Notes under the pieces: generated by a model
Databases searched by the model: none
Told to the model about the DNA's origin: nothing
Seen by the model: only the letters and a program-made list of their open reading frames with translations
NCBI RefSeq assembly: GCF_009908315.1
Contig: NZ_JAAATW010000005.1
Span: forward strand, 1 to 64,000
From: Paragemmobacter ruber
GTDB lineage: Bacteria > Pseudomonadota > Alphaproteobacteria > Rhodobacterales > Rhodobacteraceae
Length of the DNA: 64,000 bases
Direction: 5' to 3'
Translations under genes and position numbers: made by a program
Shown: positions 22,771 through 30,303 of the stretch, in pieces
Position numbering within the stretch: the stretch's first letter is position 1
How the letters are laid out: every line of letters begins with the position of its first letter

Positions 22771-23982
22771 TTATGCCGCGGTTCGCCGGGACATCAGCGC
22801 CATGATCATCGGCCCGCAAGAGAACTCGCCCGCTGCCGCCTTCGATGTCAGCGCGCGGAGGTAGCCACCGGGCGATCGGATATCGGCAAAGCGTTCCAAC
22901 ATGGCAACGACAACGATCGATGCCTGCTCGGGGCCCATGAACCGTTGTGCTTCTTCCCAAGCGGACGCACTGATCCCCATGGCCGGCCGTACATGGCAAG
23001 CCGCGTCGAAGAGCTGATGCCAGTGGCGGATATCGCCCTGGTAGAAGGTTTTAAGCGACGGGCAGCCCGCAATCACCAGATGGAGCGGAATCTTTGGCAC
23101 GCGTCTTGTGTCCGCTTCTTCAACGTCAGCACCAGGTGCATCCGTTTCAACATCTGGCGCGTCGGCTGCCGCCCCGCCTTTTTCTAAGGCAGGTTCAAGA
23201 TCTATAGATTCTTCATTTGAATTATGATGGTGACGCTCAGTATTGGCACCATTGGTGTTCATTTCTTCTGTTTCAGGCCCATCAATGACGTTGCGTGCGT
23301 GATCGAGAAGGGCGTCGAGGTCGGTCCGATATGCGGAGAGCTCCTCAAGCGTGAGCTTGCGGCGCAGGGCGCGCGCAGTAAGGACAGCCTTGTCGCGAAG
23401 CTGATCCCAGAGGCCAAGGCCTGGCCGGATCTCCTCTCCAAACTCCGCCACGGCAGCGAGATCGCGCCGCATGAGGCTCACGGCCTCCCGCAGCCGGCGC
23501 ACACGGTCCTCGGCCTCACGCACGGCCTCTGCGGCCCGTGCCACCTCTTCGGACCGGCAGTAGAGTGGCGAGAGATCAAAGCCGAACGCCACGCGCTCTT
23601 CGCCGTGCTTGCGGACATATCGCTTCCCGTTGGGGCTATCGCGCCGCATGAGCAAGCCTGCCTCGACAAGGCGGGCCAGGTGACGGCGCATCGTAGAGCA
23701 GGGCATGCCATTCAGCCGCTCGCAGATTGCCTTGTTGGACGGGAAGACGACCATTTCATCGTTCCCACCAAGCGCATCATCCGGAAAGAAGCTGAGAAGC
23801 CCCTGCAGAACGGTCAGATCGCGCTCGGAAACGCCAAATGCGGCCTGCGCCTTCGAAAGCTCGCGAAGGAGTTCCCACTTGTTGACGGGCTTGCCCGGAA
23901 CGGACGCCTCAGGCCGCTCGACCACGCGCAGATGGGCGTGCGAGATCGGCCGCATAAACGGCGAAATCGGTGTGTACTCCAT
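22771..23982 (-). CDS. repC: RepC replication initiator
   Basis: 403 residues of the RepC family. N-terminal winged-helix region (KWELLRELSKAQAAFGVSERDLTVLQGLLSFFPDDAL...VFPSNKAICERLNGMPCSTMRRHLARLVEAGLLMRRDSPNGKRY), coiled centre, low-complexity acidic linker (about 240-285) and conserved C-terminal domain (PLHLVIAGCP...GGYLRALTSKAAAGEFS). RepC opens the origin within its own gene. Third gene of repABC, separated from repB by 183 bp that encode the counter-transcribed RNA. Confidence 0.95.
   Translation of the reverse strand: MEYTPISPFMRPISHAHLRVVERPEASVPGKPVNKWELLRELSKAQAAFGVSERDLTVLQGLLSFFPDDALGGNDEMVVFPSNKAICERLNGMPCSTMRRHLARLVEAGLLMRRDSPNGKRYVRKHGEERVAFGFDLSPLYCRSEEVARAAEAVREAEDRVRRLREAVSLMRRDLAAVAEFGEEIRPGLGLWDQLRDKAVLTARALRRKLTLEELSAYRTDLDALLDHARNVIDGPETEEMNTNGANTERHHHNSNEESIDLEPALEKGGAAADAPDVETDAPGADVEEADTRRVPKIPLHLVIAGCPSLKTFYQGDIRHWHQLFDAACHVRPAMGISASAWEEAQRFMGPEQASIVVVAMLERFADIRSPGGYLRALTSKAAAGEFSCGPMIMALMSRRTAA
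23181..23275. other. Candidate oriV: AT-rich block inside repC
   Basis: A locally AT-rich segment in otherwise GC-rich repC, containing AGATCTATAGATTCTTC and GAATTATGATGG, coinciding with the linker-coding part of repC. In studied repABC replicons the origin lies in just such an AT-rich region within repC. This is a positional inference. Confidence 0.55.
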
Positions 23983-24033
23983 GATGTCAGTTCACGAAGG
24001 CATAGAAAGACCGTTCCGCGAATCACATATGAC

Positions 24034-24062
24034 TTGCGGTTTGCGCGCTGGCCCACTACCTT
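24034..24062 (+). promoter_or_regulatory. Promoter of the counter-transcribed RNA
   Basis: TTGCGG (24034-24039), 17-bp spacer, TACCTT (24057-24062), on the strand opposite to repABC in the repB-repC gap. Its position and direction match the ctRNA promoter of characterised repABC plasmids. Confidence 0.55.
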
Positions 24063-24068
24063 GAAGGT

Positions 24069-24123
24069 GCTAAGATCAAAGTTGGGGTCTCGTGGAGCGC
24101 AAGCTTTGCGGGACCTTTTCTTT
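24069..24123 (+). ncRNA. repABC counter-transcribed antisense RNA (inc-alpha)
   Basis: Predicted transcript of about 55 nt from the promoter at 24034-24062, antisense to the repB-repC leader. It ends in a hairpin (24086-24115: GGTC outer arm, inner CGCAA/TTGCG, outer GGACC) followed by TTTTCTTT. Size, position between repB and repC and terminator fit the RepE/IncA-type ctRNAs that limit repC expression and set incompatibility. Exact ends are estimates. Confidence 0.7.
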
Positions 24124-24165
24124 AGCCTGTACCGTGCCTCCTTTTTGTTGCTGCTCTGCCTCTCT

Positions 24166-25158
24166 TCATGTCTCGCGTCTCCAGCGATCATGAAGCTCGT
24201 CGAGGACGTCCTGCGCACGGGCGTCGAGCCACTGCGCAAAGGCATCGTCCACATCCGTAAGGTCCAGCCTGACCGCCCGAGCCGACCGCTTTATGGCGCC
24301 CGCAGGCGCGCCATCGATCAAAAGAGGCGTCGCTTTGGGTCTCGGCTTCCTGCCAAGAGAAGGACCAGTGGTCTTCTTCACATGGCGGACAACGGCTTCA
24401 AATGCCGTGACCGAAGGATCAAGCTGGGGCTCCTCTTCGGCCTGTTCGACTGCAGCCGCTTTGCCTCGGGCATCACTTGCAACACGGCAAAGCTCGTCCA
24501 TGCCCATGCCGGTATTGGAGAGTTCCTTCGCCAACGATTCCCATCTGGGGCGCCCGATTCCATGAGCCGGTCCAATCGCACGGGCCAAGTCGGTCCCGAT
24601 CGACTTGGCAACCGAGATCGACATCGACACAGCAGAACGGGTCACATTCAGCACTTCGGCAATCTGAGCCTGCGAACCAAAGCCGTTGGCGAGCAGTTCC
24701 TGGGCGAAGAGGGCGCGTTCGATATAGCTCAGATCGCGCCTTCCAGTGTTTTCGGAAACCTGGGCACGCAGCGCGGCCGTGTCGTCCAGGTTCGCGATAA
24801 GCGCTCGAACCTTCTTGACCTTGTCGGAGGCACGAATGGCCTCAAGACGGCGGCGTCCATAGACGAGTAGATAGCGATTGGTCTCGGCCGGGTGGCGCCT
24901 TACGAGAATGGGGACGGTCTGGCCGTTCTGCTCGATCGACGCACGAAGATCATCCACATCCTTGGGGTCGAGGCGATCCGAATACCTCTCGTCCTCGATC
25001 TCGACCGGGTCGAGTTCCCAGACATGATGGGCATCTACGGCATCACGCGCGGAGCGCAGGGCCCGATTGCTTGACATCATGCTGCCCGGGGCAGGGGGCG
25101 TCCCCGCTGCTGCCAGACTGTCGAGCATGGACATGCGCTTTTTCTTGCTATCGGTCAT
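24166..25158 (-). CDS. repB: RepB partition protein (ParB family)
   Basis: 330 residues. ParB N-domain (VWELDPVEIEDERYSDRLDPKDVDDLRASIEQNGQTVPILVRRHP, then YLLVYGRRRLEAIRA and SENTGRRDLSYIERALFAQELL), HTH (GSQAQIAEVLNVTRSAVSMSISVAKSIG) and a C-terminal dimerisation part. Binds the twin palindromes at 22719-22769. The start ATG 25158 overlaps the repA stop in TGATG; a longer frame from 25170 lacks support. Co-represses the operon with RepA. Confidence 0.95.
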   Translation of the reverse strand: MTDSKKKRMSMLDSLAAAGTPPAPGSMMSSNRALRSARDAVDAHHVWELDPVEIEDERYSDRLDPKDVDDLRASIEQNGQTVPILVRRHPAETNRYLLVYGRRRLEAIRASDKVKKVRALIANLDDTAALRAQVSENTGRRDLSYIERALFAQELLANGFGSQAQIAEVLNVTRSAVSMSISVAKSIGTDLARAIGPAHGIGRPRWESLAKELSNTGMGMDELCRVASDARGKAAAVEQAEEEPQLDPSVTAFEAVVRHVKKTTGPSLGRKPRPKATPLLIDGAPAGAIKRSARAVRLDLTDVDDAFAQWLDARAQDVLDELHDRWRRET

Positions 25159-26342
25159 CAGCGCCCCCACGTCCTCTGAATGAGCTGGGCAATCTCATCG
25201 TTGACGGCATTCAGACTTTCGACTGCCCGGTCATAGGTTGTCCGGGTGAAGGCGCTCCGTTCGACCTCGTACAGAGTCTGCTTTGTCAGGCCGGCATCCG
25301 AGATGGCCGTCGACTTGAGCATCGGTGCGTTCAATACCTTGTCTCCGTACATAGTTCGCAGGAAGGCAACGATGCGATTCTGTGGTGCATCCGTCGGCTC
25401 GTAGCGGGTCAAGAGATAGCGCATCCAGTCATGCGACATGTCGGCTCCGCTATCGGCGATGACATCCATGAGGTCGGCCGTCATCCTGAGGAACTGGCTC
25501 ATCGACATCACGTCGAGCATCTCGGGATGGATCGTCACCAGAACGCCCGTCGCGGCAGACAGCGCCGACATGGTCAAGAACCCGAGCTGCGGAGGACAGT
25601 CGATAACGACGACATCGTACCGGTCATCGACCTGCGCCAGAGCTTCCTTCACGCGGAAGAAGAACAAGCCCGCGTTGCCGCGAGACAGTGCCCGCGGCGT
25701 TTCGTGCTCGAACTCCATGAGTTCGAGGTTTCCGGGAATCAGATCCAAGTTTGGTATGTAGGTCTTGCGGATGACCTGGGCGATCGGAACAGGATCTTCG
25801 TAGCGGATCGCATCGTAGAGCGTGCCGCCGTCAAGCAGGTCAAATTCCGGCTGAACCCCGTGCAAGGCCGTGAGCGAGGCCTGCGGATCAAGGTCGATCG
25901 CCAAGACACGGTACCCCTTGAGGGCCAACCTTTGAGCAAGATGCGCCGAGGAGGTTGTCTTGCCGCTTCCACCTTTGAAGTTCATTACCCCGATGATCTG
26001 AAGATGGTCTCCAGCACGACGACCAGGCAGGTAATCTCCCGGCTTGCGAGCCGTTTTCTCCAGCAGTATCCGTAAGTTATGAATATCTTCGGCCGAGTAG
26101 TGCCTCCTGTTCCCCGATGAGACTTCGGGCGACGGCCCCTTGCCATCAAGGTGAAGCTTTCTGAGGTATGAGTCGTTGACGCCCAGCAGAGCAGCAGCTT
26201 CACCTGAGGTGAATTTGCGCATGGTCTTAGAAGCATCGGGCGGGAAAAGGCTCTCACGCTGCGAATGTAGTTGCGCCGCCAGCAACTCAGAGTGCTGACG
26301 GATCACAGCGTTCAGGTCTTCAGGTGTCTCGGCTCTGCTCAT
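25158..26342 (-). CDS. repA: RepA partition ATPase (ParA family)
   Basis: 394 residues. N-terminal MerR-like HTH (MRKFTSGEAAALLGVNDSYLRKLHLDG, about 41-67), then the ParA deviant Walker A FKGGSGKTT (122-130), Walker A' IDLDPQASLT and Walker B VVIDCPPQLG. Provides the ATPase for segregation and autoregulates repABC. The start at 26342 is preceded by GAGGG; the frame continues upstream to 26510 without similarity. The promoter must lie in 26343-26550, shared with the divergent VapB gene. Confidence 0.95.
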   Translation of the reverse strand: MSRAETPEDLNAVIRQHSELLAAQLHSQRESLFPPDASKTMRKFTSGEAAALLGVNDSYLRKLHLDGKGPSPEVSSGNRRHYSAEDIHNLRILLEKTARKPGDYLPGRRAGDHLQIIGVMNFKGGSGKTTSSAHLAQRLALKGYRVLAIDLDPQASLTALHGVQPEFDLLDGGTLYDAIRYEDPVPIAQVIRKTYIPNLDLIPGNLELMEFEHETPRALSRGNAGLFFFRVKEALAQVDDRYDVVVIDCPPQLGFLTMSALSAATGVLVTIHPEMLDVMSMSQFLRMTADLMDVIADSGADMSHDWMRYLLTRYEPTDAPQNRIVAFLRTMYGDKVLNAPMLKSTAISDAGLTKQTLYEVERSAFTRTTYDRAVESLNAVNDEIAQLIQRTWGR

Positions 26343-26557
26343 CTGCCCTCTCGCGTCCGTGGCGTGTTCACGGATTTCGGCGTTTAGTCGCCCTTTTCCG
26401 TGACTATTGCCGGAGGACTCAGATTCGTGCAAGACCTTTCTAAATCTGGTGTCAGCCGCTGCGGGACGCACAAGAGTAGCCCGGGTACGGGTACAAGCTT
26501 GTCGGCGCAACCCATTTGATATACATTACGAAACGTAGATCAACGCAGGAGGTCACG

Positions 26558-26785
26558 ATGCAGGTCGCAAAATGGGGCAACTCGCTCGCCGTCCGCTTGC
26601 CCGCGGAGCTTGTCCGGGAACTTGGCCTCAAGGAAGGCGATCAGATCGATCTGGTCAAGGACGACGGCCAGGTCAGAGTCCGTCGTCTGGCGCGCGCGGA
26701 TGAGGTGCTTACGGGTCTGCGCCGCTTCCGGGGCAAGCTGCCCGCTGCAGAGCGCCTGAGCCGCGATGACGCGCATGAGCGCTGA
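26558..26785 (+). CDS. vapB: AbrB/MazE-like antitoxin (VapB type)
   Basis: 75 residues with the SpoVT-AbrB fold: MQVAKWGNSLAVRLPAELVRELGLKEGDQIDLV, then a short C-terminal toxin-binding tail. AGGAGG (26547-26552) precedes ATG 26558. Overlaps the PIN-domain gene by 20 bp. Divergent from repA with a shared 200-bp promoter region, so the addiction module sits directly on the replicon core. Confidence 0.9.
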   Translation: MQVAKWGNSLAVRLPAELVRELGLKEGDQIDLVKDDGQVRVRRLARADEVLTGLRRFRGKLPAAERLSRDDAHER

Positions 26786-27170
26786 GTTCGCGGACACGAA
26801 TGTCGTTCTTTACCTGCTCGACGATGGCCCAAAGGCCGATCGCGCCGAGATTATCCTGGGGCAGGGGCCCCGGATCAGCGTTCAGGTCCTAAACGAGACG
26901 CTGGTGAACTGTCGCCGCAAGGCTGGCCTAAGCTGGGAAGAAGCAGGGGCGTTTCTCGAAGGAGTGCGTGCTTTGTGCCCCGTCGAAGACCTGACCCCCC
27001 AGACCCATGACGTCGGCCGTGCCTTGGCGGAACGCTACGGCTTCTCGATCTACGACGCGATGATCGTGGCCAGCGCTTTGGTTGCGGGCTGCACCACGCT
27101 GTGGAGCGAGGACATGCAAGATGGCCTGCTGGTCGAAGGCCAGCTTCGCATCATCAACCCCTTTGCGTGA
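26766..27170 (+). CDS. vapC: PIN-domain ribonuclease toxin (VapC type)
   Basis: 134 residues (131 if ATG 26775 is used). PIN-domain acidic residues are visible: FADTNVVLYLLDD (D10), NETLVNCRRK (E44), and YGFSIYDAMIVASAL (D near 97), ending in LWSEDMQDG. VapC toxins cleave tRNA or rRNA when released from VapB. Start choice between 26766 and 26775 is open; both overlap vapB. Confidence 0.9.
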   Translation: MTRMSAEFADTNVVLYLLDDGPKADRAEIILGQGPRISVQVLNETLVNCRRKAGLSWEEAGAFLEGVRALCPVEDLTPQTHDVGRALAERYGFSIYDAMIVASALVAGCTTLWSEDMQDGLLVEGQLRIINPFA

Positions 27171-27248
27171 GCAGAGAGTTTCTGAGCATGGCGCTGGCCA
27201 AAACCTTGTAATCCTTCCATGTCGTGGAGAATTTGCAAGGTATCTCGA

Positions 27249-28136
27249 CTACGCAAGCAGCCCCAGCCTCTCAGCCCTCTCCAGCAGCATCTTCACCGAG
27301 GAGGGTTGCCAGCTTGTCCGCCCGCGGGGCGTACGCTCGCGCATCGCTTCCAGTCGAGTGCAGATCGCCTGAAGTGTGATGTCGGGGTCCGCGCCCTTGA
27401 TGGCGGCGACGATGGCGGGCAGGCGGTCGTTGGTTTCGCGGCGGCCGGCGCGGTCCAGTACCGTCGGCGGTAGGAAGCCGTCCCGAACATAGGCGTTGAC
27501 CGCGCGCAGAAGCCGACTTTGCGTCCATTGGCGCTCGCGGGGCAGGGGGCCGTTGACGATGCGCAGAACGTCTTCCCAGGCCATGTCGGGCCGCATGCGA
27601 CGGACATGGGGCACCCAATCCTGCGCCGTCTCGTTCAGGCGTTCGATGTAGCCATCCTCCCGCGCCAGCCGCACCTTGCGCAGTGCGGCCGGATCGCGGG
27701 CGCGTAAACCCGGGTTCCCGCCGATCCGCCCCTTGGTGCGCGCCGAGGCCAGCCCCGCCTTGGTGCGTTCCCGGATCAGGGCCCGCTCGAACTCGGCCGC
27801 GGCGCCCAGGACCTGCAGTGTGAATTTGCCCTGCGGGGAGGACGTGTCGATCGGGTCCATGAGTGAACGGAAGAAAGCGCCCTTCGCCTCCAGCCGTTCG
27901 ATCACCTCAAGGAGATGCGAGAGCGACCGCGCCAGCCGGTCTATACGCACGACGACCAGTGTGTCGCCTTTGCTGATCCGCTCCAGCACCCGCGCCAGCA
28001 CCGGCCGCGCGCGGTTCCCGCCCGAGGCTTGCTCTTCATGGATCTCTGCACAGCCCACGGATTTCAGGGCCTGCGACTGGGGCAGGGGGGTCTGATCCTC
28101 GGTCGAGACGCGCGCGTAGCCGATCAGGGGCATCAA
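27249..28136 (-). CDS. Serine recombinase (resolvase/invertase family)
   Basis: 295 residues. N-terminal catalytic domain IGYARVSTEDQ (Ser at residue 11), then VVRIDRLARSLSHLLEVIERL and LVAAEFERALIRERTKAGLA-type helix E (here LGAAAEFERALIRERTKAGL), ending in GRIGGNPGL. The following 150 residues are not a simple Hin HTH but an extended C-terminus with repeated helical units, as in plasmid-borne multimer resolvases of Rhodobacterales. May resolve plasmid dimers at 28141-28190. Start M1 or M2 uncertain. Confidence 0.87.
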   Translation of the reverse strand: MMPLIGYARVSTEDQTPLPQSQALKSVGCAEIHEEQASGGNRARPVLARVLERISKGDTLVVVRIDRLARSLSHLLEVIERLEAKGAFFRSLMDPIDTSSPQGKFTLQVLGAAAEFERALIRERTKAGLASARTKGRIGGNPGLRARDPAALRKVRLAREDGYIERLNETAQDWVPHVRRMRPDMAWEDVLRIVNGPLPRERQWTQSRLLRAVNAYVRDGFLPPTVLDRAGRRETNDRLPAIVAAIKGADPDITLQAICTRLEAMRERTPRGRTSWQPSSVKMLLERAERLGLLA

Positions 28137-28140
28137 AACA

Positions 28141-28190
28141 GGCCGTTTGCAGTTTCATATAGCGCCAATAAACGACCGTTTGTAAACGGA
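28141..28190. promoter_or_regulatory. Candidate res site/operator of the recombinase
   Basis: Directly upstream of the recombinase start: perfect palindrome CCGTTT-GT-AAACGG (28176-28189) and a half-site GGCCGTTTGC (28141-28150) with related sequence about 27 bp apart. Serine resolvases bind paired 12-bp inverted sites next to their gene, so this could be res and the operator together. Confidence 0.5.
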
Positions 28191-28334
28191 AGCAAGGGCG
28201 CTCTTTGCGGTGCTGTCCATCGAAAAGCCCTTGGTTTCCTGAGGCTGACCACGGTCAGAGAGGTCTCGAAGACCATCGCGCGCGCGTGCTATATACAACT
28301 GTGTCGACGCCCCCCAACAAAACCCTATGGTAAA

Positions 28335-28358
28335 GTGCAAACTGCACGTATTTTGCAC
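28335..28358. promoter_or_regulatory. Operator-like repeat before DUF1403 gene
   Basis: Perfect inverted repeat GTGCA-AAC-TGCAC plus a third TGCAC 6 bp later, ending 2 bp before the ATG of the DUF1403 gene. Such clustered half-sites over the translation start suggest binding by a repressor, possibly the gene product itself, whose C-terminus looks like a helix-turn-helix. Confidence 0.5.
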
Positions 28359-28360
28359 AT

Positions 28361-29428
28361 ATGAAACCTCAAGCATCCGTCTTGCATGATGATTTCGAGG
28401 TACCTCCCATTGCCGTTGGAGAGGTCGATGAGACGTCAGACAACAATCTGTGGTTCCTGCCCGGTCCGATCGAAGAGGAAACCGACGATCTGCCGCCTGG
28501 ACCACGGGCGGAGCCCCGCGAGATGGCGGTTCTCGACGACTGGCGGAAGGCCGAGGCGGGGCATGCCGCGCGCCTCGCCCGCGTCGCGGGTCGGCTTGGA
28601 GCGCTGGATGAACGGCTAAAGCGCGGACCAGAGGGGTGGCGGCACAGACTGGCCCTGATCGAGGCGGCCGACCTGAGTTGGTTCGCCGGGGATCGAGTCG
28701 CGCCGGATAGGTTGGCACTGTGGATCTCCATGCGCCTTTCGGGAGTCCAAGACGACACAACAGCGCTGGCGCGGGTGGGGTGGGCGGTGCGGCGCCTGAC
28801 GGGTGGGCCGGGGCCAGACGTCGACCTGTCTGCCTTCCTGGATCGCCGTGACCCCGAGAACATGGATGATGTGGCAGAACCATTCTCCGATCGAGCCGAG
28901 GGGTGGCTGGACCTTATGGCGCAAGCTGACGATCTGCACCCGATCACCCGCGCCTGCATGGGCTTCCACCTTTGGAACCTAGCAGGACTCGGGCAGCACA
29001 GTGACCGGATGGAAGCGGCGGTGACCGCCGCACGCATCTCGGCCAGCGAAGGGAGGGGCGCAGTCTTTACGCCGCTGGCGATGGGCGGGGCAGGGGGCCT
29101 GCGCGCAGGTGGCTCACAGACTGTCCGTCTGGCGCGCTGGCTCGACGGGATGGAAACAGCAAGCCTGACCGCGATGCGGCACCTCGACGATATCGAAGAA
29201 TGGTCAGCGCGGGCAGAAATCGAGATGTCACCGCTCTCGGGAAAGACACCGCGGGCGCTGCGCGCTGTACTGACCGAATGGCCCCTCGTCTCGGCCCCCA
29301 TGGCCGAGACCATGACCGGCGCCAGTCGAGCGGCCGTGCAGCGCAACCTTGCCTGGATGGAAGCGCGGGGTCTGATCCGCGAGATGACAGGCCAGGGGCG
29401 ATACCGGATGTGGCGCGCGACGAACTAG
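28361..29428 (+). CDS. DUF1403 family protein (intact copy)
   Basis: 355 residues. Family marks: LDDWRKAEAGHAARLARVAGRLGALDERL, DLSWFAGDRVAPDRLALWISMRL, ALARVGWAVRRL, FLDRRDPENM, ACMGFHLWNLAGLG, EAAVTAARI and a C-terminal MAETMTGASRAAVQRNLAWMEARGLIREMTGQGRYRMWRA that has winged-helix character. DUF1403 proteins occur mostly on alphaproteobacterial plasmids; function unknown. The wHTH tail suggests DNA binding (inference). A truncated homologue, closely similar at DNA level, lies at 58680-59351. Confidence 0.85.
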   Translation: MKPQASVLHDDFEVPPIAVGEVDETSDNNLWFLPGPIEEETDDLPPGPRAEPREMAVLDDWRKAEAGHAARLARVAGRLGALDERLKRGPEGWRHRLALIEAADLSWFAGDRVAPDRLALWISMRLSGVQDDTTALARVGWAVRRLTGGPGPDVDLSAFLDRRDPENMDDVAEPFSDRAEGWLDLMAQADDLHPITRACMGFHLWNLAGLGQHSDRMEAAVTAARISASEGRGAVFTPLAMGGAGGLRAGGSQTVRLARWLDGMETASLTAMRHLDDIEEWSARAEIEMSPLSGKTPRALRAVLTEWPLVSAPMAETMTGASRAAVQRNLAWMEARGLIREMTGQGRYRMWRATN

Positions 29429-29549
29429 GGTCGCCGTATCAGGTGTCAGCCATCGGGCAATATGATTGCATCGTCAACGAAGATGGAGCGCGATGAGCGA
29501 AGTCCTGTCCTTTCGAAACCGGGCGCCGTCCTATTGAGCCCAACAACGC

Positions 29550-30215
29550 TCAGCCCACGTCGATGAGCACTGGTCTTCCATCCTCACGCCATTCAGGCAA
29601 ACCACCTTCCAGCCGCCGCGCGTTTAGACCGTGGCGGCGCAAAGTGGCGACGGCCTGATGGGCATAGACGCAGTATGGGCCGCGGCAATAGGCGACAATC
29701 TCGGCGTCATGCGCAAGTGTTGGGAGGATTTGCTCCAACTGCGCCAGGGTGGCGTTCCGCGCACCGGGGATGTGGCCCGCAGCGTATTCGTCGGAGGGCC
29801 GGACATCGAGAACAGTGACAGAGCCTTCCGCGAGCCGTGCGGCGAGGACCGCGCGACTGACCGGTTCGGGCGCGTCATAGCCGCCCGAGAGGCCCCGCAG
29901 GATGCGCTCGACTTGTGCCAGGTTACGTTCGGCCACGATGCGCAAAAGGTCCATGAGCGCGAGCGTCTTCGCGTCGGTCAGCCGGTAGATCACTGCTTTG
30001 CCGTCACGGCGGCTGGTGACGAGAGCGGCCCGTCGCAACTGTTGCAGGTGCTGCGAGCAGTTGGCGATGGTCAGGCCGGTCTTGTCGGCCAGTGCCTCCA
30101 CCCCGCGCTCGCCTTGCGCCAGTTGTTCCAGCAGCATCAGACGCGCCGGTGCCGACAGGGCGCGCGCGACGAGGGCGTATTCCTCCAACAGGGCCAGCTT
30201 CGGGCTGATTGACAA
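29550..30215 (-). CDS. ArsR-type regulator fused to rhodanese domain
   Basis: 221 residues. ArsR/SmtB winged helix (ALSAPARLMLLEQLAQGERGVEALADKTGLTIANCSQHLQQLRRAALVTSRRDGKAVIYRL, about 18-80) followed by a rhodanese domain (VLDVRPSDEYAAGHIPGARN; active-site loop CRGPYC with C177, then HQAVATLRRHGLNARRLEGGLPEW). C53 in the recognition region and C177/C182 may sense persulfide or other sulfur species, as in related fusions. Divergent from the hydroxylase gene with a palindrome between them. Confidence 0.9.
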   Translation of the reverse strand: MSISPKLALLEEYALVARALSAPARLMLLEQLAQGERGVEALADKTGLTIANCSQHLQQLRRAALVTSRRDGKAVIYRLTDAKTLALMDLLRIVAERNLAQVERILRGLSGGYDAPEPVSRAVLAARLAEGSVTVLDVRPSDEYAAGHIPGARNATLAQLEQILPTLAHDAEIVAYCRGPYCVYAHQAVATLRRHGLNARRLEGGLPEWREDGRPVLIDVG

Positions 30216-30238
30216 GGACTGTCTCCTGACGCTACATC

Positions 30239-30258
30239 ATTCAAGCGATAACTTGAAT
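30239..30258. promoter_or_regulatory. ArsR-type operator between divergent genes
   Basis: Perfect inverted repeat ATTCAAG-6-CTTGAAT, 24 bp upstream of the ArsR-rhodanese start and 46 bp upstream of the hydroxylase start. ArsR/SmtB repressors bind such AT-rich imperfect dyads, so both genes are likely controlled from here. Confidence 0.7.
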
Positions 30259-30303
30259 AATAGCGATTCCAGCGCGCCCCACAAGCCCCAAGGCCAGCGA
30301 TCC

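Noticed and set aside
23224-24870. 548-codon plus-strand frame across repC and repB
   Set aside because: Antisense to two conserved replication genes; only the short ctRNA on this strand is supported.
29493-29537. 14-codon frame beginning MSEVLSFRNRAPSY
   Set aside because: Looks like the first codons of a lost gene between DUF1403 and the ArsR fusion, but too short to support as a feature.
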